In this document: one piece after another, positions 14,301 to 23,245 of the stretch
Layout: each line of letters opens with the position of its first letter
Position numbering within the stretch: the stretch's first letter is position 1
From: Flavobacterium reichenbachii
Lineage (GTDB): Bacteria > Bacteroidota > Bacteroidia > Flavobacteriales > Flavobacteriaceae
Reading direction: 5' to 3'
DNA length: 64,000 bases
Assembly: GCF_002217435.1 (NCBI RefSeq)
Contig: NZ_MUHF01000032.1
Coordinates: 62,001 to 126,000, forward strand
Made by a program: the position numbers and the translations under genes
The notes under the pieces: model-generated
Told to the model about the DNA's origin: nothing
Databases searched by the model: none
Seen by the model: the letters and a program-made list of their open reading frames with translations, nothing else

Positions 14301-15206
14301 TTATATTCTATTTCCAAAAAACAATTTTAATTCTTTAGAAATACTTTCAAAAAAAGAGTTCAAATTATTGTTTTTAGCGGTTAACAAATAAACAAATTCT
14401 TCTGGCACATGAAAACTATTCCACAACAACTGCAGCTTGTTTTCTTTAATATATCTTCTGGCATTACAATTCCAGGTTATAGCAACGCCGGAGTTTCTGG
14501 ACAACATTTCGAGCATTTCAGATTCTGACGGAATGATATAATTAGGAACCATAGAAGGTCTTTTTTTATTAAAAGCATGAAGCCAAAACAATTTTATATG
14601 TCCGATTCTGGCATCGTGGCAATACCATTTTTGATCGTTAAGCCATTGTTCTGTTTCTGTGTAATTGTCTGCTTTTAACTTTTGACGAAATTCTGATGCA
14701 TCCAAATTCATTGGCGCCACCATGACCAATTTAATTTTTCCGACAATTTCGTAAATGGTATCAAAGGTTTCGAACTGTTTTCTTAAGATTGCAAAATCTA
14801 GTTTTTTTGCATCGACCAATGCAAAAAGAGCATCGTCTTCTGCAAAGGTAAAATCTATAAAATCAAATTTTGAAATCAGCGTACTGCCGACACTATTAAA
14901 TAAATCTTTGGATATACCTACCGATATTAATCTTACAGAATCCTGAGCTTTTGTTCTAAAAGTATTTTCAACATTCTCCAGACGATCCAGAGCATCAATA
15001 ATTAAATTATTTAGAAGCTTGGCGTACTCCGTTGGTTCGACTCCTTTTGATTTTCGGTTAAATAATTTATTACCTACATGAGCTTCCAGCATAGAAATCT
15101 GCTGACTTACAGCAGGCTGGCTCATAAATAACTCTTTTGCGGCAATCGAAAAATTTCCGTTTTTATACACCGCCTTAAATGTTCTGTACCATTCCAGATT
15201 TACCAT
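14301..15206 (-). CDS. LysR-family transcriptional regulator
   Basis: The 301-residue reading from ATG at 15204-15206 begins with a standard LysR helix-turn-helix: LEWYRTFKAVYKNGNFSIAA, then SQPAVSQQISMLE. A longer frame adds 28 residues but would put non-family sequence before the HTH. The C-terminal two-thirds matches a periplasmic-binding-like effector domain, divergent in sequence. It is transcribed away from the DJ-1/PfpI gene at 15291, with about 84 bp between starts, the usual arrangement when a LysR protein controls its divergent neighbour. The effector is unknown. Confidence 0.88.
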   Translation of the reverse strand: MVNLEWYRTFKAVYKNGNFSIAAKELFMSQPAVSQQISMLEAHVGNKLFNRKSKGVEPTEYAKLLNNLIIDALDRLENVENTFRTKAQDSVRLISVGISKDLFNSVGSTLISKFDFIDFTFAEDDALFALVDAKKLDFAILRKQFETFDTIYEIVGKIKLVMVAPMNLDASEFRQKLKADNYTETEQWLNDQKWYCHDARIGHIKLFWLHAFNKKRPSMVPNYIIPSESEMLEMLSRNSGVAITWNCNARRYIKENKLQLLWNSFHVPEEFVYLLTAKNNNLNSFFESISKELKLFFGNRI

Positions 15207-15267
15207 GACATAAATATATTTATAACAAACATAGTTTATTTTATTTTTACTGATATCACTTAAGCCG

Positions 15268-15275
15268 TAAATTTG
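15268..15275 (+). promoter_or_regulatory. -7 element of the DJ-1/PfpI gene
   Basis: TAAATTTG matches TAnnTTTG and lies 15 bp before the ATG at 15291, implying a very short leader. It sits in the divergent LysR control region. No good TTG at the expected spacing was found. Confidence 0.5.
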
Positions 15276-15290
15276 CGTAAATTTAATCAT

Positions 15291-16055
15291 ATGAAAAAAA
15301 TAACATTACTTACAATTATAGCGTTCACAGCTGCGGGCATTTCTGCCACGGCTCAAAAATCAAATAAAAAAGGTATGAAAAAAGTATTATTTGTTGTAAC
15401 CAGTAATGATAAACTGGGCAGCACAGGAGAAAAAACCGGATTTTGGTCAGAAGAATTGGCAGCACCCTATTACGAATTATTAGATAAAGGAGTAGAAATT
15501 ACAATTGCGACGCCGCTTGGAGGACAACCGCCAATTGATCCTAAAAGTGCAGATCCAGCTTCTGCAACTGAAGACACTAAAAGATTTGATGCAGATAAAG
15601 TATTACAGGAAAAATTAAAACATACACAAAAGCTTTCTACAATAAATCAGGCAGATTACGATGCTGTATTTTATCCTGGCGGACACGGACCGCTTTGGGA
15701 TTTAGTTGAAGATAAAAATTCAATCGCTTTAATAGAATCTTTCTATACACACAAAAAACCAGTTGCTTTTGTTTGTCATGCTCCTGCAGTTTTGAAAAAT
15801 GTAAAAGTAAAAGGTGAATTTTTAGTAAAAGGAAAAAAAGTAACAGGATTTACAAATGAAGAGGAAGAAGCAGTTGGATTAACCAAAGTAGTTCCATTTT
15901 TATTGGAAGATGCAATGACTCAAAATGGAGCAAATTTCTCTAAAGGACCAAATTGGGGACCGTATGCTGTAGAAGACGGACTTTTAATAACAGGTCAAAA
16001 TCCGGCTTCGTCTAAATTGGTAGCCGGGAAATTATTGCAACAATTGAGTAAATAA
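15291..16055 (+). CDS. Exported DJ-1/PfpI (Hsp31-like) family protein
   Basis: The protein has 254 residues from ATG at 15291; an earlier frame start adds six residues ahead of the signal peptide. The N-terminus (KKITLLTIIAFTAAGISATA) is a Sec signal peptide, so it acts in the periplasm. The DJ-1/PfpI core follows, with AVFYPGGHGPLWDL and the nucleophile elbow FVCHAP (Cys at 162). Hsp31-like members act as glyoxalases, deglycases or chaperones. The exported form is typical of Flavobacteria. Divergent LysR control suggests an inducible stress or detoxification role. The following iron alcohol dehydrogenase could handle related aldehydes, but they are 367 bp apart. Confidence 0.88.
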   Translation: MKKITLLTIIAFTAAGISATAQKSNKKGMKKVLFVVTSNDKLGSTGEKTGFWSEELAAPYYELLDKGVEITIATPLGGQPPIDPKSADPASATEDTKRFDADKVLQEKLKHTQKLSTINQADYDAVFYPGGHGPLWDLVEDKNSIALIESFYTHKKPVAFVCHAPAVLKNVKVKGEFLVKGKKVTGFTNEEEEAVGLTKVVPFLLEDAMTQNGANFSKGPNWGPYAVEDGLLITGQNPASSKLVAGKLLQQLSK

Positions 16056-16422
16056 GGGACTAAGGTTCTGAGGTTCTATGATTCTAAGGTTTCTCTTAGG
16101 GGCTTAAAAACTCAATCCTTGTTTAACACATAGTCCCGAAGCTTCGTGATAGATTTTTAAATATTTAGAAAAGATAATTTTAAAAAATCTTAATTTTCAC
16201 ACATAGTCCCGAAGCGTCGGGATGTGTTAAAACAAGTAAACGCCTTTTATAAGTTTACAACATCTATGTTTCTATATGTTGAAATAATTACAACCAACAG
16301 GTCACTAATAAATAAATAACGATGCTAAGTTTATCAGATAAGTTCAAAGAGAAAAAGAAAAATAAAAAAAACTCAGAACCTCAGCAACTTAGCATCTCAG
16401 TACCTTTAAAAATAAAAAAACT
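16056..16422. repeat. Intergenic region with degenerate repeats
   Basis: No gene is visible. It holds two copies of ACACATAGTCCCGAAGC (about 16120 and 16199), the second completing a TCCCGAAGC/TCGGGA hairpin, and an oligomeric string of TCTGAGGTTCT-like words at both ends. The stretch about 16210-16282 (GTGTTAAAAC, AAACGCCTTTTATA, CTATGTTTCTAT) recurs in inverted form at 42433-42513. These look like decayed dispersed repeats rather than regulatory sites. No convincing TAnnTTTG precedes the dehydrogenase. Confidence 0.55.
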
Positions 16423-17580
16423 ATGCTAAACTTTGAATTATATAATCCGACGAATTTAATCTTCGGAAAAGGACAAATAAAAAAACTTTCAACTCTGGTT
16501 CCAAAAGACGCTAAAATTCTTTTGGCTTATGGCGGCGGAAGTATTTTTAAAAACGGAATTTACGATCAGGTAATCGAAAATCTGAAAGGTTTTGATATTG
16601 TAGAATTTGGTGGAATTGAACCAAATCCGAGATTCGAAACTTTGATGAAAGCGGTTGAAGTAATAAAAGCGGAAAAAATCGATTTTATTCTTGCTGTTGG
16701 TGGCGGTTCTGTAATTGATGGAGTAAAATTTATTTCGGCTGCAGTTCATTTTGAAGGAAATGCTATCGATATTTTGCAAAAACGCATTTTGATTACAGAA
16801 AACGCAATGCCGTTTGGAACTATTTTGACTCTTCCTGCAACTGGAAGCGAAATGAATTCTGGATATGTGGTAACGATTGAAGCCACTCAGGAAAAATTAT
16901 CTTCTGGCGGAAGCGCTCTTTTTCCGAAATTTTCGATTTGTGATCCGGCAGTTATTGCTTCTTTGCCAAAAAGACAAATTCAAAATGGTGTTGTAGATGC
17001 TTACACACACGTAATGGAACAATATTTAACGTATCCTCATGAAGGCTTTTTGCAAGACCGAATTGCAGAGGGAATTTTACAGACTTTAATTGAAGTTGGC
17101 CCTGGTGTTGTAGAAAATCCTACCGATTATACTCTTGCTTCAAACTTTATGTGGAGCTGTACAATGGCTTTAAACGGATTGATTCAAAAAGGGGTTCCGG
17201 CTGATTGGGCAACACACATGATCGGACACGAATTAACTGCTTTGTACGAAATTGATCATGCAAGAACTTTGGCGATTATCGGGCCAAGTTTGTACCATGT
17301 AATGTTTGAAACCAAAAAAGGTAAATTGGCACAATACGGAAGACGAATCTTTAACCTAACAGGTTCTGAAGATGAAGTTGCAAAAGAAGCGATCAATAAA
17401 ACCGTTGAGTTTTTCCACAAAATGGGAATGGACACTAAGCTTTCTCAATACACAAACGATTATGATAAAACTGCAGATTTTATTGTAAATCGTTTTGAAG
17501 AAAGAGGCTGGAAAGGTTTAGGAGAAAATCAATTGGTGACTTTAGAAAAAGTAAAATCTATTGTAGAAATGAGTTATTAA
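16423..17580 (+). CDS. Iron-dependent alcohol dehydrogenase (YqhD/BdhA-like)
   Basis: This 385-residue protein has the group III iron-ADH layout. The N-terminal nucleotide domain has LAVGGGSVIDGVKF near 88-101 and LPATGSEMNSG; the helical C-terminal domain carries the metal ligands in DAYTHVMEQ, GHELTALYE and IDHART. This class (YqhD, BdhA) uses NADPH to reduce aldehydes in the cytoplasm, which may serve detoxification. All ligands are present, so activity is likely. A strong terminator follows at 17604-17640, so this is a single-gene unit. Confidence 0.92.
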   Translation: MLNFELYNPTNLIFGKGQIKKLSTLVPKDAKILLAYGGGSIFKNGIYDQVIENLKGFDIVEFGGIEPNPRFETLMKAVEVIKAEKIDFILAVGGGSVIDGVKFISAAVHFEGNAIDILQKRILITENAMPFGTILTLPATGSEMNSGYVVTIEATQEKLSSGGSALFPKFSICDPAVIASLPKRQIQNGVVDAYTHVMEQYLTYPHEGFLQDRIAEGILQTLIEVGPGVVENPTDYTLASNFMWSCTMALNGLIQKGVPADWATHMIGHELTALYEIDHARTLAIIGPSLYHVMFETKKGKLAQYGRRIFNLTGSEDEVAKEAINKTVEFFHKMGMDTKLSQYTNDYDKTADFIVNRFEERGWKGLGENQLVTLEKVKSIVEMSY

Positions 17581-17603
17581 AATTTGCTCAGCGAATTAAA
17601 TAC

Positions 17604-17640
17604 AAAAGGCGTTCTTAAAATATTTTAGGAACGCCTTTTT
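17604..17640 (+). terminator. Terminator after the iron alcohol dehydrogenase
   Basis: AAAAGGCGTTC pairs with GAACGCCTTTTT across an AT-rich loop and ends in a T-run. It lies 24 bp after the stop codon. Confidence 0.85.
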
Positions 17641-17795
17641 CAATATTTAAAACAAAACTAACTAACTCTATTTTTTTAATTTCCAAACAGTTAAAACGTT
17701 TTTCATTAAATATTATTGTATATGTTGTGCAAAAAAATTTCTTATTTATAAACCATTAAAATCAAAGGCTTTGAGAAAAAATCTTAAATGAGATT

Positions 17796-17827
17796 TTGTG
17801 TTATTACTACATAATTAAGTACTTTTG
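17796..17827 (+). promoter_or_regulatory. gpsA promoter
   Basis: TTG (17796-17798) and TACTTTTG (17820-17827) are spaced 21 bp apart, within the range for the Bacteroidota promoter. The ATG follows 18 bp later at 17846. Confidence 0.6.
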
Positions 17828-17845
17828 TTTTAAATTATTAAAATA

Positions 17846-18841
17846 ATGAGCGAAAATTTAAAATTTGCAGTAATTGGAGGAGGGAGCTGGGCAACGGCAA
17901 TTGCAAAAATGTTATGCGTTAATCTTCCCGAAATTGCGTGGTACATGCGTAATGACGCTGCTATCGAGCACATTCAAAAATATAAACACAATCCAAACTA
18001 TTTAAGTTCGGTAGAATTTGATACCAATAAACTTAAATTGACCAACAATATCAATGAAGCAATAGAATATGCAGATTATGTAATTTTTGCGATTCCGTCT
18101 GCTTTCTTAGATGCTGAACTAAAAAATCTTACTGTTTCACTGGCCGATAAAATTATTTTTTCTGCTATTAAAGGAATTGTTCCGGAAACGAGTTTAATTG
18201 TTGGAGAACATTTTCATATACAATACGACATTCCATATTACAATATTGGTGTAATTACAGGTCCGTGCCACGCCGAAGAAGTAGCTTTAGAGCGGCTTTC
18301 TTACTTAACAATTGCGTGCGGCGATCCAGACAAAGCGAGCATCGTAGCCAAATCTCTTTCTGGAAATTATATAAAAGCTAAAATCTCAGACGATATTATT
18401 GGTACTGAATATGCAGCAATGCTTAAAAACATTTATGCTATTGCTGCCGGAATTGCGCATGGATTAGGTTATGGTGATAATTTTCAGTCGGTTATGATGA
18501 GTAACGGAATTCGTGAAATGAAAAAATTCATTAGAAAAGTACATAAAATGAAACGTAACATTAATGATTCTGCTTATCTAGGCGATTTGTTGGTTACAGG
18601 ATATTCTGTTTTCTCCAGAAACAGAATGTTCGGAAACATGATTGGAAAAGGATACACTGTAAAAAGTGCCATGATGGAAATGAGTATGGTTGCCGAAGGT
18701 TATTATGCCACAAAAAGTGCTTATAAATTAAATCAGGGTTACGGAGCTAAAACGCCGATTATTGATGCCGTTTACGCTATTTTATACGAAGGAAAAGATG
18801 CTAAATCTGTTTTTAAGAAATTGACTGAATCTCTGGATTAA
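17846..18841 (+). CDS. gpsA: Glycerol-3-phosphate dehydrogenase [NAD(P)+]
   Basis: This 331-residue protein begins with the Rossmann motif FAVIGGGSWATAIAKML, later AIKGIVPE and GPCHAEEVA, and the catalytic-Lys region EYAAMLKNIYAIAAGIAHGL. GpsA reduces dihydroxyacetone phosphate to sn-glycerol 3-phosphate in the cytoplasm, feeding phospholipid synthesis. Length and motifs are normal. It has its own promoter and a downstream terminator, so it is monocistronic. Bacteroidota GpsA often reads IGGGSW instead of GAGSW, as here. Confidence 0.95.
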   Translation: MSENLKFAVIGGGSWATAIAKMLCVNLPEIAWYMRNDAAIEHIQKYKHNPNYLSSVEFDTNKLKLTNNINEAIEYADYVIFAIPSAFLDAELKNLTVSLADKIIFSAIKGIVPETSLIVGEHFHIQYDIPYYNIGVITGPCHAEEVALERLSYLTIACGDPDKASIVAKSLSGNYIKAKISDDIIGTEYAAMLKNIYAIAAGIAHGLGYGDNFQSVMMSNGIREMKKFIRKVHKMKRNINDSAYLGDLLVTGYSVFSRNRMFGNMIGKGYTVKSAMMEMSMVAEGYYATKSAYKLNQGYGAKTPIIDAVYAILYEGKDAKSVFKKLTESLD

Positions 18842-18890
18842 CTTTTTCTTTTAGAAAATAGAGACCAGAATAAAGAGAATATATTAAATT

Positions 18891-18926
18891 AAAGAGCCAG
18901 AAAAAATTATTTTCTGGCTCTTTTTT
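18891..18926 (+). terminator. gpsA terminator
   Basis: AAAGAGCCAGAAAA and TTTTCTGGCTCTTTT pair exactly around a short loop and end in Ts, 50 bp after gpsA. The rest of 18842-19236 holds only the next gene's promoter; a 101-residue reverse-strand frame there has no support. Confidence 0.9.
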
Positions 18927-19172
18927 ATTTCTATAAATCTTAAAAACTTGAATTTGATTAAAAAAGAATACTTCAATTAATAAGAAATAACTTCTTTCGC
19001 AATACATCAAACCTACATCTTGCCAAAAAAAAGTTAATCCTTTACTCTTACAAACTTTAAAAAACAGTATTGATTTGTTTATCAATAACTTAATCTCATA
19101 ATTTAAAAAGATAATCAATGTGATTTTCTCACAAATTGAGCATTTTCATTTTTATAATTCACTTATTTTTTA

Positions 19173-19202
19173 TTGCTTCACAAAGAAATATCGATAGATT
19201 TG
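19173..19202 (+). promoter_or_regulatory. Promoter of the TonB receptor-peroxidase cluster
   Basis: TTG (19173-19175), exactly 19 bp, then TAGATTTG (19195-19202) is a full match to TTG-N19-TAnnTTTG. Transcription should begin near 19209, about 28 bp before the ATG at 19237. No Fur-like palindrome is evident. Confidence 0.75.
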
Positions 19203-19236
19203 CATTCTTATTTTTATTTGTTCTAATTAAAAACAG

Positions 19237-21909
19237 ATGCGTTTTATTGTTATTCTCTTACTATTCACTCAAGTTATTTTTTCTCAAAAAGTAATTACGG
19301 GTAAAATTTTGTCAAAAGAAACTTCGACAGCATTATCTGGTGTTTTTGTTCGTGATACCAAAACAGAAAACTGGACCATTTCTGATAAAGACGGTAATTT
19401 TACTATTACAATTACCTATTTTCAAGACATTGAATTAAATTTTTCTATACTTGGAAAAAAAGATGTCAATGAAACTTTAAAAAACGATCAGAACTTTATT
19501 ACAGTTTATCTTGAGGATAATACGCTTCGACTAAAAGAAGTGGTGGTTACGGCAGACAAAAAAAGACAGTATTCTGAATTGACATTGGGAAAAAATGCCA
19601 TAAATAATGTTCAGGCTTTTTCGCTTGACGATGTTTTGCAGCAACTTCCGGGACAGACGACTACAACATTTAATCTTAACGAGTACAAAAATATTGTTTT
19701 TCGTACGGCCTCTATTACTACTCCGTCTTACTATAACAAGGCTTTTGGAACTTCTTTTGTGATGGATGATATTCCGATTTCCAATAACGAAAACATGCAG
19801 GCTTTTAACCCAAATTCTGGGCTTGGCAATGATTTTGGCACCAAGACAAATACTTTTACCAATACCAATAAAGGGGTAGATTTAAGGGAAATATCGACTA
19901 ATAATATTGAAGAAATAAAAGTCATTCAGGGAATCGCTTCTGCCAAATATGGCGATATGACTTCGGGTCTGGTTTTAATAACCACAAAAGTGGGAAACAG
20001 TCCGTATCGCGTTTCTGCATCGATAAGAGATGCAACTTCTCAGCTAAATTTAACAAAAGGAGTAAAATTCAACTCCAACAATTCAATGAATTTCGGAATA
20101 AACTATCTGGATTCTAAAGCCGATCCGAGAGATAATATTCTAAATTATCAAAGGGTAAACGGAAACATTTCCTGGCAGTTTAAAAACAACGATGCTACTA
20201 TAAAAAACACCGTAAGCAGCTCTTTCAGAATGAATTTGGATAATGCAAAAAGCGATCCCGACGATATTACTGCTGTGGTAGTGAAAAATCAAAAACATGG
20301 ATTTTCTATTTCTGATAATTTAATGTGGAAACCTAAAAATTTATGGGTAGATGGAATTAATGTAAATGCGAGTTTAAGTTATGACCGACAATTTACGCGC
20401 AGAGAAAGATGGCTGAATTCCTCTAATTCGGCTGCAACAGATACGCGCGAAGAAGGCATACATGAAGCTATTATTATTCCTTCGCAATATACTAGCATCA
20501 GTACGGTCGAAGGTATTCCTGTTTCAACATTTGTAACACTGGAAACGACAAAAACGCTGAGCAACAAAAACAATTGGATTCATAGTTTGGTTTTTGGAAT
20601 TTCGAACAGAACGAGTTCGAATAAAGGCGAAGGAAGAAAAAATGCGGCAACTGGATTATTCAATTTATATACGCTGGCAAGAGAAGGAGACAATACGCTG
20701 GCATACAGAGATTACAGTTTTGATAATACCAAAACGGAGTATCAAATATCGGCTTATCTGGAAGACAGAATATTTAAAAAATTTAAAAATGAACAACTTC
20801 TAAATGTTGACTTAGGTTTAAGATTTGATGATCAGCTGGGAAGTATTTCTTTACAGCCGCGTGTAAATTCTTCTTATACTCTTAATAAAGTATTTAGATT
20901 ACGAGCTGGAGGAGGAATGTCATCAAAAGCACCGTCTTTAAACCAATTATATACGGGCGAAAGGTATTTTGATAAATTAGTTGGAGGCGGAATTTATACC
21001 TATCCCGGGATTTATCAAAAAGCCTGGATACAAACTATTATAACTCCAGGAGATAATTTTAACTTAAAACCCAGCAAATCTTATCGAACTGAAGTTGGCT
21101 TAGATGTTAAACTGCCTTTTGCTTCAGTGAATTTTACAGGATATTATAACAAATTATTTAATGGTTTTTCCAGTCAGCAGATTCCGGTTTACAAAATAAT
21201 TCCAAAAGCTCAGGTTACCGCAATAGGAACTGAGATTCCGACCTATGAAATTATTGGAACTGAGAAATTTTACTACATGAGCACCGGATTAACAAACAAT
21301 AGCACCTCGGAAGATAAAGGTGTGGAAGCGACTGTTAATTTTAAAAAAATAAAATCCCTGAATCTGGATATTAGCATGAATGCTTCTTATACATACACAA
21401 AAGATTTTTCAAATGTTCAGGAATATTATGTTTCGTCCAGTCTGATATCGCCGGAACGATACGGCGTATACGATAAGCAAAAACAGCTGATGGATAATTT
21501 TACGGCAAGTTTTAATTTTAATTATCATATTCCTGCTGTCGGTTTACTTGTTTCCATGAGAAGTGAACACATCTTATTACGAAATACTAAATCACCGTCA
21601 GGTAATTTTTTAAACGGTTATTTAGACACTGAGCTTGTTTATCATGAAATTCCGATCGAAGACAGAACAAATATTCAAAAATATGGGCACCTGATCAGAG
21701 AACCGAGTCAGACTCAAAGTGAACTTCAAAAAATGCTTCATAATTTTCATTTGAGGGTTTCTAAAGATTTTTTAAATGGATTTAGTGTTTCTCTTTATTC
21801 CACAAACTTTTTAAATCTCAAACCCTATTATTACGATACGACAGGTCAGAAAGTTTTATCGAATATCGCCACGCTCTCCTTTGGCGCGAGTCTTAACTAC
21901 GAATTTTAA
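19237..21909 (+). CDS. TonB-dependent outer-membrane receptor
   Basis: This 890-residue protein has a signal peptide (FIVILLLFTQVIFSQ), then a carboxypeptidase-regulatory-like domain (VITGKILSKETSTALSGVFV), a plug (LRLKEVVVTADKKRQ, then DVLQQLPGQ and ASAKYGDMTSGLVLI) and a long beta-barrel ending in aromatic ASLNYEF. It is smaller than SusC proteins and has no SusD partner, so it more likely imports a metal complex, haem or small ligand. It heads a four-gene unit with 17 bp to the DUF4876 lipoprotein gene, which ends with a di-haem peroxidase. The substrate cannot be read from the sequence. Confidence 0.9.
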   Translation: MRFIVILLLFTQVIFSQKVITGKILSKETSTALSGVFVRDTKTENWTISDKDGNFTITITYFQDIELNFSILGKKDVNETLKNDQNFITVYLEDNTLRLKEVVVTADKKRQYSELTLGKNAINNVQAFSLDDVLQQLPGQTTTTFNLNEYKNIVFRTASITTPSYYNKAFGTSFVMDDIPISNNENMQAFNPNSGLGNDFGTKTNTFTNTNKGVDLREISTNNIEEIKVIQGIASAKYGDMTSGLVLITTKVGNSPYRVSASIRDATSQLNLTKGVKFNSNNSMNFGINYLDSKADPRDNILNYQRVNGNISWQFKNNDATIKNTVSSSFRMNLDNAKSDPDDITAVVVKNQKHGFSISDNLMWKPKNLWVDGINVNASLSYDRQFTRRERWLNSSNSAATDTREEGIHEAIIIPSQYTSISTVEGIPVSTFVTLETTKTLSNKNNWIHSLVFGISNRTSSNKGEGRKNAATGLFNLYTLAREGDNTLAYRDYSFDNTKTEYQISAYLEDRIFKKFKNEQLLNVDLGLRFDDQLGSISLQPRVNSSYTLNKVFRLRAGGGMSSKAPSLNQLYTGERYFDKLVGGGIYTYPGIYQKAWIQTIITPGDNFNLKPSKSYRTEVGLDVKLPFASVNFTGYYNKLFNGFSSQQIPVYKIIPKAQVTAIGTEIPTYEIIGTEKFYYMSTGLTNNSTSEDKGVEATVNFKKIKSLNLDISMNASYTYTKDFSNVQEYYVSSSLISPERYGVYDKQKQLMDNFTASFNFNYHIPAVGLLVSMRSEHILLRNTKSPSGNFLNGYLDTELVYHEIPIEDRTNIQKYGHLIREPSQTQSELQKMLHNFHLRVSKDFLNGFSVSLYSTNFLNLKPYYYDTTGQKVLSNIATLSFGASLNYEF

Positions 21910-21926
21910 ACTAAATATATATTACT

Positions 21927-23234
21927 ATGAAAAAAACATTCCTTATTACTATAGTTTTCATGTTAGGATTACTGATTCAATCCTGCAGCAATAACGATGA
22001 CGAAGCTTTAAAACCTGTAAATCTGACTATTACACTTAAATATGATGAGACATTCAACAGTCTTTTAACAAAAAATTCAACTGTTGTCATTGTAAATAAT
22101 GAAACTGGAAATAAATATACTGTACAAACAGACACTAATGGTATTGCCCAATTCAATCAGATTATACCAGGTACTTATTCAGTTTCTGCAACCAAAGTGA
22201 TGCTGGCTAACGAATTTACAGAAACTTTTGGCTACACTCCGAGTGAAGCCGAAATTAACTTTAATGGTACTGAAACCAGTTTAACAGTAAACACTGAAAC
22301 TGCTCCGGTAAGTATAATCATGAAAACTTCGAAAGTGGGTGATTTTGTAATTAAACAAATTTACTATGGTGGTTCTGATACTAAAAAAGGTGCTGTTTTT
22401 AGAGACCAGTTTATCGAAATTTACAACAACTCAAACGAAGTACAATATGCTGACGGATTGTATATCGCACAATTATATGGTACGAATGTTACAACGGTAT
22501 TTGCTTACACGCTTTCTACAGGTCAATTTGACTGGAGTAAATCTGAAGAAATGACAATCGGCGACGTTGCAAACAAAAATTATGTATATGCTTCTAATGT
22601 TCTGCAAATTCCAGGAAACGGTACACAATATCCGGTACAGCCAGGAAAAAGCATTGTAATTGCGCAAAATGCTATTAACCACCAATCCAACTATATTGAC
22701 AATTCTGGAAAATCTGTAAGTATATTAAATCCTGAATTGACTGTAGATTTAAGCACTTCAGATTTTGAGTCTTTTTTAGGAACTTATTCAGGGGATCTTT
22801 ATCAATTTGACGTTCAGAATCCGGCAGTACCAGATTTAGAAATTGCTTATTGGGGCAACGGAAATAATGATATGATTCTGGATCCAAGCGGCAGACAATC
22901 TTTTGCTATTTTTAATATGAATGCCGCTGCTTTTGCCAGTCTTAAAAAATATAAAAATCCTAAGGGCGATAAAAATTTGTATTTACAGATTCCGAATACA
23001 GTACTTACAGACGGTGTTGAGCTTACAAAAGATTTAGGATCTGGCCTTGTACCTAAAAAACTTCCTGCACAAATAGATGGTGGAAATACGTATTTACCAA
23101 GCGGATCTTATTCTTCAAAATCTGTAATGAGAAAGACAAAAACAACAATTGGAGGAAGAGTTATTCTGCAAGACACCAATAATTCTACTAACGATTTTGT
23201 AGAAACAAAAGCAAATCCAAGAGGATTCAACTAA
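21927..23234 (+). CDS. DUF4876-like surface lipoprotein
   Basis: This 435-residue protein has a signal peptide and lipobox (LIQSC) followed by SNNDDE. An N-terminal beta-sandwich (NLTITLKYDETFNS, then GIAQFNQIIPGTYSVSA) resembles a carboxypeptidase-regulatory fold. The remainder (IKQIYYGGSDT, FIEIYNNSNEVQYADGLYIA) matches what I recall of DUF4876, with a lamin-tail-like feel. Such lipoproteins are encoded beside TonB receptors in Bacteroidota and may capture the ligand at the surface. It is placed between the receptor and a predicted barrel, in the same direction and closely spaced. Exact function unknown. Confidence 0.75.
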   Translation: MKKTFLITIVFMLGLLIQSCSNNDDEALKPVNLTITLKYDETFNSLLTKNSTVVIVNNETGNKYTVQTDTNGIAQFNQIIPGTYSVSATKVMLANEFTETFGYTPSEAEINFNGTETSLTVNTETAPVSIIMKTSKVGDFVIKQIYYGGSDTKKGAVFRDQFIEIYNNSNEVQYADGLYIAQLYGTNVTTVFAYTLSTGQFDWSKSEEMTIGDVANKNYVYASNVLQIPGNGTQYPVQPGKSIVIAQNAINHQSNYIDNSGKSVSILNPELTVDLSTSDFESFLGTYSGDLYQFDVQNPAVPDLEIAYWGNGNNDMILDPSGRQSFAIFNMNAAAFASLKKYKNPKGDKNLYLQIPNTVLTDGVELTKDLGSGLVPKKLPAQIDGGNTYLPSGSYSSKSVMRKTKTTIGGRVILQDTNNSTNDFVETKANPRGFN

Positions 23235-23245
23235 AATTTTCATTA

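Noticed and set aside
18813-19118. 101-residue minus-strand frame between gpsA and the TonB receptor
   Set aside because: It covers the gpsA terminator, has low-complexity hydrophobic composition and no start context; judged non-coding.
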